A DNA stretch of 64,000 bases from Glomus cerebriforme (lineage: Eukaryota > Glomeromycota > Glomeromycetes > Glomerales > Glomeraceae): positions 3,777-67,776 of the forward strand of contig QKYT01000111.1 of assembly GCA_003550305.1 (NCBI GenBank), given 5' to 3'. Of this stretch, positions 23,629-35,700 are shown piece after piece (positions within the stretch are counted from its first letter, which is position 1; each line of letters begins with the position of its first letter). The notes below the pieces were generated by a model. That model was not told where the DNA came from, searched no databases, and was given only the letters and a program-made list of their open reading frames with translations. Position numbers and translations under genes: made by a program.

Positions 23629-25700
23629 TTTTTTTTTTGTTGCAAAGCCTACTTTCGCCACATACCCGTGACTCATCGTGAACTTTATTAAAAAGTGATA
23701 CACAAATTACAGTAATGAGGCTGAGTCCCCCCACAAGTGGGGAACTATGTAAGCACGAAAAAAAACTAAGAAAATAAACGCACTGGGTAAAGGGAATTAA
23801 ACAAAACAAAATGAAAGAGAAAAAAAGAATAATAGGCTTAAGGCCACAATAAAGTAGTTATAGGATTGAATATTCTGACACGTCTGCAAGAGAAAAAGTA
23901 GCTGGAAAAAGAAAAATTAGTTTTACTCTAAAAAAATGAAATCCTAACTATCCCCAGGTAAAGACCATTTATCACACCTAATCTAACTATCCAAGAACCA
24001 CCATATTATTTAAGGTACTAAACTCGAATGGACAGGTAAAACCAGATCAGGAATCTTTTTTAGTGAAACCTTGGATGTTCGGGTAAAGTGAACTATATCT
24101 TCCTTTCATAATCTTGTGGAATTGATTATTATCCAAAAGATAAGGGGGGACACCACCTAGGTTAGCAAAGTATGCAAACACATCTTTGACCTGTTTGGCT
24201 AGCCAATCTATAGATTTCTCCAAAAAGAAATATTTCTGGTCATTCGTAGTGCGTTTGTCATTTTTCTTGCCAGAGGTAGATCTAGAGAAGGACTTCTGAG
24301 AGTCTTTATTTTTTTTCGAAGAGGAAGGTTTTACTGAAAGATACTTGGGGTCAGACTTTTTCTTCCCAATAATATCTATCTTCCATTAGACGACGAGTTC
24401 ATGGATCTTGAATTCAGCTTAGCAGGCCACAGTAAGATCATCTGAGGTTCAGAAGAATCCAATAAGTTTCTGTTTACCTTTGGAATCTTTCACCAGTTTG
24501 ATAGTGGCAAGATGATGATGGTTCATAAATTCTATATTCTGGAAAATACAATGTTCTTCAAAGCCTTTGCCAAAGTCAGTTAATATGGCTTGGAAGACTG
24601 TTCTTCATTTGCGTTGTTCCAAAGACCAGTCTGCCAGAAACCATTTGACAAGAGTGGTGTCTAATAGGATTTGCCATTGACCTTCTTCAAATACGTTGAG
24701 TACTGACATTCTCAGTACTATTGTGGCCCGTACATAGGTGTATTTGCCTTGTTTCAATAGGGTAACTTTTACAAGAGAACCTAAATGTTTGTTTATTTTC
24801 TCTGTTAATTTCTCAGCATTCCATTTACCCAGAATGTCATATAACATTACATCATGCATGTTTGGTTATAATTTAGGCAGTATTGTGAATCCTGTGATGA
24901 TATGAAGAGGGCGCTCCTTTTTAGCCTTTTTAGGGACTTTGGAGGGGGTGCAGATTTATGTGCTTTCTTTGTGGACTTTGTATTATTCTGTGAAGAATTT
25001 TCAGGTGGTGAAGTGACAGGTTTGGAAATATCTTTCTCTATTTCCATGTGATCATCATCCTGAAGTAGTATCTCTTGCAAAGATGATTTATGTTGATCTT
25101 CCTGCATAATAATTGGTGTACTTAACGTGTTGCCATTGGTATTTTTTGTTAATATCAATCTACTGGAAGTTGCCAAAATAGGCTGTTCTAAATCTTGTAC
25201 CTTTTTCTGTAAAGATAGTATTGATGGCTGTAGTCCAATTATCTGAAAGCTGTGTGGAACCTGTTGCAGCAAGTTTCGCTTTGAGTTCATCGATGGTAAT
25301 TTCATACCTAGTTATTTCCTCTAAGGCCTCATCTAAACTCCTTATATTAGCATCTAAAATGTCTTCATAAAAATTACTAACTATTCTTCCAATAAAAAAT
25401 AGTACTGAAGGTGATATTTATGTGTAGTCAGAAACTCCTTTGACAAAATGACTAACATTATTGACTGAACCATCTTTATTCTTCACATCTTTCCAAAAGT
25501 TATTTTGTTGAGTAAGGGCGGTAAGGTCAACATGCATTTTGTTACCTATATTTTTGCACTCGATATTATGAATATATTCATTAAAAAGTTTGTCTGAATA
25601 GGTAGAAACTGTTACTCCCATTTTAACAATTTATTAAGCAATAAAAATTATCAAATTTACTGCATATTTCTAATAAAATAAAAAAATGAGAAAGTCTTTT
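23629..25700 (-). mobile_element. LINE-like element with gag-like ORF1, disrupted
   Basis: Minus-strand pieces follow one another. 25621-25418 begins MGVTVSTYSDKLFNEYIHN. 25305-24847 carries a leucine/glutamine-rich coiled segment then a basic KKAHKSAPPPKSLKRLKR patch. 24859-24605 reads YDILGKWNAEKLTEKINKHL through WFLADWSLEQRK, a nucleic-acid-binding fold seen in ORF1/gag-like proteins of this fungal group. A tail reads NLGGVPPYLLDNNQFHK and ends near 24025. Stops and frame changes separate them. The 3' end is a T-run on the plus strand at 23629-23639. No reverse transcriptase is attached. The element's family is inferred from recall of similar AMF repeats. Related copies lie at 30.85-31.58 kb and 40.7-41.4 kb. 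Confidence 0.6.
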
Positions 25701-25909
25701 GCACCAATAAATATATAAAGTTCATGCTACGTTCATTCAAAGTTTTTATGAATGTTATGTGATCACAATAATCATCAATGATTGAAATAATTATTGTATA
25801 TATTTTGGCTCTTGGATTATTTTTATTAGCTAAATTTTAATTCCATTTAAATTCTATACTTTCAGTTTTATTAACATAGTCCATTCATACATTTTCTGAT
25901 ATAGGTTTA

Positions 25910-27170
25910 CAGAAGGCAATCAAAATTATTCAGCCACTTTGTTTTGGTAAATTTATGCCGATCAATACATAATAATATGATGTAATCAATACATTATTTT
26001 GTATTTATAATCATGATAAACATATCCCAAAACTTCATGTTTTCTAGAACTTTCTAAAAAATATGAAGCCACTTATCCCAAAAATGCGTGGTGCAATTGT
26101 TTATGGCTATAATTGTGGACAATCAAGTCATACAATTGCTAAACAGTTGGGATATGGAAAAACAACTGTTAATGATATACTTAAGCGCCTTCATGAAACA
26201 CATTTCTTAATACCAAAAAAACAAACTGGTCGTCCACCACTTCTTAATTTACCAGCTTAGCAAGAGCTTAAAGAATTTGTTCAAGAAAATGGTGAAAACT
26301 GCTGACTTTGCACAAAAAAGCTTGCTACAGTATGGACAGCATGTACAGAACAATCTATTTCTGCTATTACTATACACCATAACCTTAAAAAAGTTGGGCT
26401 AACAGCTTGTATACCTCATAAAAAACCTGCACTATCAGAAGCATATTGTCAGGCTCGTCTTAAATGGGCCCATGTGCATGAAAATTGGAGTGCAAGAAAA
26501 TGGAGACGTGTGCTTTTTTCTGATGAAAGCACTTTTACACAGTTTTAACAAGAACGTCAGGGAAAGGTATGGCATGAACCTAGGGAGGAATTGAATCCTG
26601 ACTGTATTTCTTCTACTGTAAAGCATAGTCCTAGCAAAATGTTTTGGGGTGTTTTTCCTGGAATAGACTTGGACCAATTGTTCCATTAAATGGCTCAGTT
26701 ACTGGTTAAACACATGCTAAAATTATTAAGGATTATGTCATACCTACTTTACAAAGGCATTTTCCACAAGATGATGGGATTTCCAAGAAGATAATGCCCC
26801 TTATGGTGCTTGATTAGCCTGCCCAAAGTCCTGATCTCAATCCAATTGAGAATCTTTGGACAGAGATGAAAATGATGGTTCATTGTCATATACCACCACC
26901 ATCTAATATTAAAGTGCTTGAGAAATATGTTAAAGATGCGTGGAAAGATATTCCTCCAGAATATTATAAAAAATTGGTTAATAGCATGCCTAAGAGAATT
27001 GAGGCAGTTATTGTCACAAATGGCAATAGAATTAAATATTAAATTTTACATAATTTAATAAATTAAATCATAAATAAAAACATTAATTTTAAATTTTTAT
27101 TTTTTTTTATATTTTTTATATAAAAATTTTTTATTTTAAAAAGTGGCCAGATAATTTTGATCGCTCTCTG
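25910..27170 (+). mobile_element. Tc1/mariner element, complete ends, dead transposase
   Basis: The termini are inverted repeats: CAGAAGGCAATCAAAATTAT at 25910 and, inverted, CAGAGAGCGATCAAAATTAT ending at 27170. About 31 of 38 positions match. TA dinucleotides flank both (25908-25909 and 27171-27172), as expected for Tc1/mariner. Inside is a plus-strand transposase remnant from 26063. It has a helix-turn-helix start (SSHTIAKQLGYGKTTVNDIL), then RRVLFSDESTF, then PAQSPDLNPIENLWTEMK and LVNSMPKRIEAVI near its end at 27042. In-frame stops (for example after LNLPA at 26258) and a lost stretch around 26780-26810 inactivate it. Length 1261 bp. Confidence 0.9.
26063..27042 (+). pseudogene. Tc1-like transposase, stop codons and frameshifts
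   Basis: The DDE-type transposase of the element above. The first catalytic Asp (FSDES) and the final SPDLNPIEN motif are readable. The middle, around the second Asp, reads QDD...DNAP-like only after frame changes. Three or more stops plus shifts make function impossible, so any movement would need a transposase from elsewhere. Confidence 0.85.
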
Positions 27171-27179
27171 TAGTTTCCA

Positions 27180-28575
27180 CTAAAAATGAATATCAATTAA
27201 TAAATAATATTAACAATTGTAACACTTTTTAATTATTCTATCCAACTTACAGTACAATTCATCATCAGGATTATCATACACTCTCTCTTTCTTTTCCTCT
27301 ATCAAAATAAAATAAAAATGATTATAATATTATGATATAAATAAAAAGAAATCATAAAATCATTATTATTACCTTTCCATTCATCAATTTTGATAATCAA
27401 ATCATTAAAATCAATTGGATAATTTGAATGATCATCAGAATATGAATCGCTATTGTTTTCTGATTGAACTTCTAATAATATTCAATAATAAAAATTAATT
27501 TATAATTGCTAATTATAATTGTATCAAATAACGTACCAGTAACCTTAACAAAATTATGATTATATGATTCTTTAACTCCTATTTCCAAAAATCTGTCTAA
27601 TACTTGTTGAATTGTTAGTCTTTTTTCTACATCTTTATCCCAATATTATTTATAAAGACTTTCATATTCTTGTGGTATATCCTTTACTGGAATTTCACGT
27701 ATCTCTTTAATAAGATTATATTGAAGTGTATATTGATCAGATTTATTATATTCCTCAAAGGGATGATGACAACTTCAGTTGAAATTTGCCATATTAATAC
27801 ACCCAAACTATAAATATCTGAATATTTTTTATATTTAAATGTTTTATTCACAGTTCTTTAGGGTTTCATATAATGTATTACTCCAAATACATTAGAATAA
27901 AATGAAGTTTCTTGGTTAGTTTCTACTCAACATTCCAAAATCAGTAATTTTAGCATTGTGATCATGAATAACTATATTTTTAAAGTGCTAAAATAAAATA
28001 TAAAATGCGTATATAAGAGTGTAAATTATTTCTTATAAAAAAAAATCATATAAATTAATAAATTAATGACTTACGAGGTTCCTATGAAGGATATCTTCAT
28101 GGTGTAAATAACCTAATTCTTTGGCAATTTGAAATGATAATTGTTTTTTATCATCCCAATTTAATTTTTTTTTATTTTCCTTTAAATAATCACAAAGGTC
28201 GCCACAATCTGCATATTCCATAACAAGAAGATATTTGTTCTCATCTATATATATAATTATTATTAAAAAAAGTTATTATAAATACATTTATATCGTAAAT
28301 ACCTTGACTAATCCCTAAACAATGAATAATTCTATTGCTCATATTAAGATGAAGATGCATTCGTAATTCATATATAAAGGCTTTTAATTCTTTATTTTTA
28401 ATATTCACTGTATTGGTTAATCTTTTTAAAACAACATAATTGTTTGTTTTTGTTCATGTTGCTCTCATAATTAATCCAAAATGTCTTTTGCAAATTGGAA
28501 AATTTGAAGTAATAATCAGTTGATTAAAAGGGATAAACTTAATATACTTATTTCTAATCATGTGTTATTACCATT
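27180..28575 (-). pseudogene. Broken TKL kinase gene, relative of kinase domain 3 at 33 kb
   Basis: On the minus strand the exons can still be followed. First comes KFIPFNQL then VVLKRLTNTVN...[10 protein letters not shown] (28550-28300). Then come DENKYLLVMEYADCGDLCDYL and YLHHEDILHRNL (28250-28080), then HFKNIVIHDHNAKITDFG (about 27985-27925). The rest of the C-lobe follows with stops and shifts, ending in WDKDVEKRLTIQQVLDRF (27650-27590). Exon order, splice sites and wording match the third kinase domain of the tandem-kinase gene, so it is a duplicate. HRD has become HRN, and at least four stops break the C-lobe. The Tc1 element sits directly against its 3' end. Confidence 0.8.
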
Positions 28576-30264
28576 CGGATCCTCTTATTGAGATGAATCA
28601 AATGATATAAAATTTATTGGAATCTAATTATTGGATCATATTTCATTTCCAAAATTTGTTAAATGTTTGTATAGTTGTATCTTTATCAATATTAATGTTA
28701 GAACTACGATATTTATGCCATTCAATTCATCATAATAAGAAAATTTGAATGGCATAAATTTTATCAAAATCTAATCACTAGATTTCAAGTAATTTGTGAT
28801 TTTGTATTTTATACAAATCACATAATTGGAATTGCAGAATTGCGAATTACTATGTACAATTTGATTCAAAATTCTGCAATATTACAGATTTGGAAAATAA
28901 TTATAATGTCATCTTTAATCCAAATGAAATAGTAAAAATATCATGTCAAACTTGTCATATTTCAATTTTGAGTTATTTTTTTTCATTTGAAAATATTGGA
29001 CTCAAGTCAGCTCTTATATATTCTCAAATGAACTGGTATAAATTGGTAACATATATAATAGAGAATACAGGTGTTTTCTCTAAAATCTATCTTCATATTG
29101 GCAATTTTGTGATAATATAAGAAGAAAATCATAATGAGTATTATGCAATTATAAAAGAAATTCTCAAATATAAAGATAATAATAATTTTATGCATTTATT
29201 GTTATAAATTGGTTTAAAAATATTTATAGAACTCATCATATATTATAATGCTTCTTTTATTACATCCAGATGACTTATAATAAGAATATTTCCAATATCA
29301 ATAATATATCATGTATAAAAAGTTTACTTTATTTATGATGTGATGAATGGGTTTTAGATAAAAAAATAATTTTTATTTTACTACAATATAGCTTTATATT
29401 TAAATTGATATTCATATTCATATTGTGATGATATCATCATAAAAATAGAGTTTATCATATTGATTATCCAATAATAATCTTCTCATTTTTATTTATATAA
29501 TGTATAAATATTTTTTTTTTTTTACCACAAACTTTCTTTTTAATGATAGTACAACAGATGGAATTTTTTTGATATTTTGGAGTTGCATAATTACTATTAT
29601 TTATTTTACAAATTTACTTAATATGACTTTTATACATTGGAATTATATAATTAAAACTGTTGTTTTTTGATATTTTATATATATTTTTAATACTTTTAGA
29701 AGTAATGATGCTTTTTATTTGGCAGGTATAGAAACTAAGTTATTTCTTTATATCTTAATAATATTTTGATACTATAGAGTTATATAACTACCATTGTTTT
29801 AATTTTCGCAGATGTTTTATGATATAATTTAATACTTTAGTTTTATATGATATTAGTAATTAGATTACTTCTTTATTTCTTGATATAATTTTAATACTTT
29901 AGAAATAAAGTTATTTAACAGATATGAAAATTATGTTATTTCTTTATATCTGGATGATATTTAAATATTTTGGAGTTATTTTTTTATATATACTTCATGA
30001 TGTAATTTAAATATTCAGATACTATTAAATTGAAATGTAAGTAACAAATAATAAATAATAATAATTATTAAATAAATTATAAAAATTATTTTTTATATTT
30101 GCAATGATATAATATTATCATAAAAATTTTGTTAAAATACCATAAATAATAAATCTGCAATATCAATTTCATTATGTCATTGTGATAAATATAAAATGAT
30201 ATTACCACAATTGTTTTATAATACTATAATAATAGTATTGACATTCACCACAATATTGTCATGA
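28576..30264. other. AT-rich repeats, hairpin, no gene
   Basis: At 28711-28725 and 28745-28759 a perfect 15-base inverted repeat (ATTTATGCCATTCAA) leaves a 19-base loop. Between about 29690 and 29990 a unit of roughly 210 bases recurs (GTTATTTCTTTATATCT followed by a TTTTGATACTATAGAGTTAT-like string). No open frame with recognisable content is present. Confidence 0.45.
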
Positions 30265-30560
30265 TGTTATTACGTTATTTTTAAAAAGTTGTAATTGTAT
30301 TTTCATGTTATCATTAAAAAATTGTGATAATACTATTTTAATATTACTTATGATATCATCCCAATGTCATTACATTTCCATTAGAAAGTCATAATTGTAT
30401 CTTCATATTATCATTAAAATAATCTTGGTAATATCATTCCAATATTACTTATGATATCATTCCAATGATATTACTTTTGCATTAAGAGAGTCATATCTGT
30501 ATCATTATGTTACTATTTAAAAAATCATGATGATATTATCATAATATCATTATGATATCA
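30265..30560. repeat. Tandem repeat of about 100 bp, three copies
   Basis: Units start near 30269, 30373 and 30471 with a T-rich stretch ending AAGTTGTAATTGTAT, AAGTCATAATTGTAT and GAGTCATATCTGTAT. Each continues through CATNTTATCATTAAAA and ATATTACTTATGATATCAT. The array ends in ATCATTATGATATC palindromes. Confidence 0.65.
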
Positions 30561-30849
30561 TTATGATGCCATTTAATTTTAAATATTTCAGTAAAGTCTT
30601 AATATTATTATAACTTTTATATAGGTATATTTATTTTGTTTTGTTTATTTTCTCAGTAATTTTTTGCATTCTATATTTTTTTAAATATGTTGTAAATTAT
30701 TATATTACAGCAAATTAGATAGTATTATGAATTCTGTAATAATATGAAAAGATCTTTTCTTTTTCACTTTTTATTAGTTTTGATAATTATAATTTTACTT
30801 ATTTTCATATTAGATTTAATTAGTTTTTTAAAGGATTAACAGATAATAA

Positions 30850-31575
30850 ATCAATTAAATCTGAAATTTCTTTCTTTATTTCCTTTTGATTAGTTTTCTG
30901 TTATAGTATCTTTTGTGATAGTAATTTATATTAAACATTTTGTATTATAATCAGCATCATTAACATATTATCATTGGTGTTTAATATTGATATTAATTTA
31001 CTAGAGGTTGCCAAAATTGGCTATTTTAAATTATATATCTTTTTTTAAAAAGAATAAATTAAATGCTTTAAATCCTATTATTTAAAGCTATATCTTACCT
31101 ATCATAATAAGTTTAGCTTTAAGTTCATTAATAGTAATTTTATATTAAGTTCTTTTCTTCAAAGTTTTATTTAAACTTTTTATATTAGCATCTAAAATAT
31201 CTTTATAAAATTTACATACTATTATCCTTTAATAAAAATAATATAAATTGAAATATATGTATATAATCAGAAACTTCTTTTACAAAATATTCTAATATAT
31301 TTATTGAATTATTTTTCTTTATATAAATAAAAAAGGAAATGTGTGAGTTTATATATGGTGTATTATGCTAAAAACATTTTTATTTTAAGATAAGTATTAC
31401 ATTTTTAACATTTACATCAATAATATTTTTATAACCTAAAGATTGAATATATTCATTAAAAAATTTATCTGAATATATTAAAATAGTTGCTCTTATTTTT
31501 TTAAATTATTTATATAAAAGTATTCTTTTACTACAAATTTCTAATAAAATAAAAAATAGGAAAAAAAAGTAAAAA
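30850..31575 (-). mobile_element. AT-drifted copy of the LINE ORF1 segment
   Basis: Base by base it follows 25020-25700. Shared landmarks include TAGAGGTTGCCAAAATTGG (against TGGAAGTTGCCAAAATAGG), TTTATATTAGCATCTAAAAT and ATGAATATATTCATTAAAAA-type strings near the ORF start. Most differences are C to T or G to A, so nearly every G/C of the better copy has become A/T. No frame survives. This looks like deamination-driven decay of a repeat copy. Confidence 0.75.
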
Positions 31576-32040
31576 AAAAAATAGATTAGATTTATTTGCT
31601 AAATATATTGAGTCTTTCATTTTATTTTCTTTTTCTTTTCCTATATAAATATAAATAGTTTACCTATTTTTTTCTTTAAAATTGATTGAAAAACTCATAG
31701 CTAAAGTTTAATTTTAACTTGTTATATTTTTTTTAGTTATATAATAGATTTATATTAGTTATTTATTTATAGCAGAATTTCATTTGAAATAAAAATAAAA
31801 ATAAATAAGAGCTGTTTTGTTTTTTATTATTTTATAAATTATTCACAAATATTAATTAAAGTAATTAAAATATAGATTTTTATTTTTTTTATAAATAATT
31901 TTAAAACATCAATAGTTTATTTTATTTGTTTTGCATTTCTTAATAAAATGGATAGTTATATTTTATAAATTATACTTTATTTAATGATTCAGATTCAGAT
32001 TTAACTAATAATAAAATATAAAGAAAATAACTACATTTAA

Positions 32041-32660
32041 CCGGGGTAAAATTTCTCCTCCAAATCCCACGTGATTTATATATAATTTATTATGATAAAT
32101 TAAACTATTATATACTTTTTATTCGTGTGCTTTTTGATTATTATAAAACTTGCTATTGTATTACATGACAATCTTTTTCTTTATACATTTTTTTCTCATC
32201 ATACAAACATCCCCTCTGGAACTAACTTAATTTTTTTTGTCAAATTTAACAAGAATTAGAATTTTGCAGTGTTTACTCATTAGTATTTATTAATTTTATA
32301 GGATTCTTTGCATTGTATAGTTTGTTTATTATAATATTGTATTGTTAATATAAATTACATTCAATAAAAAGTTTGAACATTTAAATCACTAAATTGTTTT
32401 ATTTTGCATTTAAAATATCTTAAGCCGTGCCGACGGCAGCCCAGATGGGTCTGAGTAATGTATTTAGGATTTGTGAAGCAAATCCTAGGGAGAAGACAAG
32501 GATCAGCATGTGAATACATTCGCTCTTTTAGTAGTGTAATCAGCACAGTATTGTTTAGGTAACAGCCATCGGCAGGGTCCAGATCGGTAGAGCTGAAGGT
32601 AGAGCCAATATTAGAATCACATGATATAATCATGTGACTAGGGGAGGAATTTCCCCCGGG
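32041..32660. mobile_element. TTAA-flanked MITE (piggyBac-like ends)
   Basis: The left end CCGGGGTAAAATTTCTCCTCC and the inverted right end CCCGGGGGAAATTCCTCCCC form imperfect TIRs of about 38 bases, extending into a CACGTGATT / CACATGATT pair. Both sides are flanked by TTAA (32037-32040 and 32661-32664), the target duplication used by piggyBac elements. The interior (620 bp) has no transposase; a 90-codon minus frame at 32361-32633 has no recognisable domain. It lies 76 bases past the stop codon of the tandem-kinase gene. Confidence 0.7.
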
Positions 32661-32736
32661 TTAAGATTAGAAATTTTCAAATATAAATTATTATTAATTT
32701 ATAATTTATTAAAACAAAAAAGTTATTATAAACAAA

Positions 32737-35700
32737 TTAACAAAACTTACAAAATAATGATGTATCTGATTCTTGTAAATTATCTGTATTTAATTTATCA
32801 TCATCTGTTATGATATATAAATTATTAATAATATAATATAATATGTATATTAATAATATATTATATTTATATATACCTTTAACTTTATTTTTAGCTTTAA
32901 TTCCAAAACCCATTTCTGCAAATTTCTCAAGTATTTTACAAATAGTTGGTCTTTTTTTAGGTTCTTGATCCCAACAATTTTTATAAAGTTCTTCATATAC
33001 TTTAGGAGTATCAGGAATTACTTCTTCACGTATTCCATTAATAATAGATAAGCCAAGTGCATTTATATCATTTTTACTGAAGATATTATCTTTAAAAGGA
33101 GGAAATCCACTAGAAATTTCCCACATTAATACACCAAAACTATATATATCTGAAGATTTTGTATATGGAAAATTCGGATCAAAAATACGTTTAGGTTCCA
33201 TATAAGCAATTATACCACAATTACGCATATAAACTTCAGATATTTGACCTTGAATTTTTGAGATACCAAAATCTATAATCTTAGCATTATTTTCATGAAT
33301 AACTATATTTTTTGAATGCTAAAATAAAAAAAAATAATCTATTAAATAATTTATTAATAACTAATATTAAAATAATTAAGTAGTATTAAAAAAAAAAGAA
33401 TGCTTACCAGATCTCTATGTAAAACCTTTTCATTATGCAAGTAATTTAATCCATCAGCAATTTGAAATGCTAGTTTTTTTTTATCACTCCAATTTAAGCT
33501 CTTAAAATTATTTTTGAGATAATCTTGAAGGTTACCACCATCAGCATATTGCATAATAAGTAAATATTCTTTTGTTATTTCATCTAAGAATAATGGTAAT
33601 GTTATTTTAGACATACAGTTATATTTAAAAATAAAATATTTTAAATTACCAAATTACCTTGGCTAATACCTAAGCAATGTATAATTCTATCACTATGATA
33701 ATCAAGATGCAAATGGATTTTTAATTCATGAATAAATGCTTCTGATTTATTATATTCAATGGCATTTTTATTGATTAAACTTTTATAGACAACATAGCTA
33801 TTTGTTTTGTCCAAAATTGCTTTCATAATATATCCGAACCCTCCCTCATTAAGAAATTTTGGATCTTTTAATTCATGAAAAGGTATGAAATTTACCATTT
33901 TATTATTAATGGCATTTTTAATCCATTCAGTTGCATTGTTATTAGTGTTATTTGGATTATTTTCTTCTTGAAAATTAGGAGATAATTTTAACTGATTAAG
34001 AATTGAAACAACTTGTTGCATATTTGGACGTTTATCTGATTCATAATTCCAACATTCTAAATAATAAATTATTTAGCATAATAGAAATTTAATTAGATAT
34101 TGAATTATTGAATCAAATACCTGTATATAATTTACTATATTCATCTGGAGTTCCATCAATTGTTTTTTCTCTTTTTTCAGCTAATAATAAATTTATATTA
34201 TATTCATTGCGAAATGGTCGATATCCACTTGAAATTTGCCATAAAAGCATACCAATACTATAAACATTAGAAGATTTATTTAATTGGTAATTAAAACTTT
34301 TTGGATCCATATAAGGCATAATGCCAAAAACATGTAATGTATTACTAGATGTTTTTGATATCTCTTTTGATAACCCAAAGTCTGCCAGCTTAATATTTTT
34401 CTGGTGTACAAGTATACTATTGGCATGCTATTATTAAAAATTTTTAGCAAATTTTCAAATATTATTTGCTTAAAAGGATCAATTTACAAAGTTAAATTAA
34501 AAATTTACCAGATTTTGATGAATAATATTGTTATCATGTAAACATGATATGGCACTTGCCAATTGTAAAGCTAAACCAAGTTTATCATTCCAATTAAGTT
34601 CATTAAAATGCTCATTTAAATAAGTATCTAATGTACCATTGTCAGCATATTCAAAAACTAAAATATATTTGTTCATATTTATTTGATTAACTACAAAAAA
34701 AATGAATAAAAATTATAAGTAACAATTAAGGAAATAGTTAATTTAATGGGATTTTTTAATAATACCAGTTTCAATCTTTGTAATTCCATAGAATTGTAAA
34801 ATATTTTCGTGAACAATCATCTGATGTAATTTTAACTATTAAGTAAAATATTAAATTAGAATATACTGTATATGTATATAATATGTGTAAAGAACTTGGA
34901 TTATATATTTATATATAGCTTTACATACTTCTTCAATAACTTTGCAAAAAGTTGATTCATCGTTATTAAAAGATTTCAAAGCAAAAAATTTATCAGTATT
35001 TTTCAAAATAACACGAACAACACTCCCAAATGAACCTTTTCCTATCGGTTGAATATTATTAAAATCTGAATACTCATAGAGTTTAATCTCTTTATTTGCA
35101 ATTGATTTTTCTAACCAATCATAATAATCATTTATTTCAGTAATATCGACACTTTTTGATGAATCAAAAGAATTTTTCCTCGGTTTAATTGATTTATCAG
35201 ATAAATCAATTTCAAGATCTGATTGTTGTGAATCAAAGCTATTTATTTCAGTATGGTCAAAATAATATAAATCACTATTTGATAATAATTCGATATTTAA
35301 ATCAATGGTCCCCTTGCTTGATTCAGAATTTATTTCATATTCTTCTAATAGATCGATTTCATTCTCTTTAGGAAAAATTATTTCTTTTAGAGTTGAAACG
35401 ACATCTTGCATGTCTGGGCGTTCATTTGGTTGATATTTCCAACATTCTAATTAAAATAAATTAATGGTATTAATAATTTATCAATATTTTAAGGATAAAA
35501 AATGCTTAGTAATCTGCTAAAAGAATTATCATCAAATAGGTGTTTGTAATATTTAAATGTTAAATACAGTATTGATATACCAGCAACTTGTTATAATGAA
35601 TCTACCAATAAATTCTTCTATAATGAATTTGAGGTGCAGGATTGGGCTGACTGTACACATATTGAACAAAAAAGATTTATGAATATTTATTACCTGTATA

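Noticed and set aside
33641..34021. A separate kinase gene starting at the ATG at 34021
   Set aside because: The same reasoning applies: the exon begins earlier with [11 protein letters not shown], the end of kinase domain 2.
34851..35411. A separate gene starting at the ATG at 35411
   Set aside because: In-frame sequence directly upstream encodes [11 protein letters not shown], the end of kinase domain 1, after a good acceptor, so it is an internal exon.
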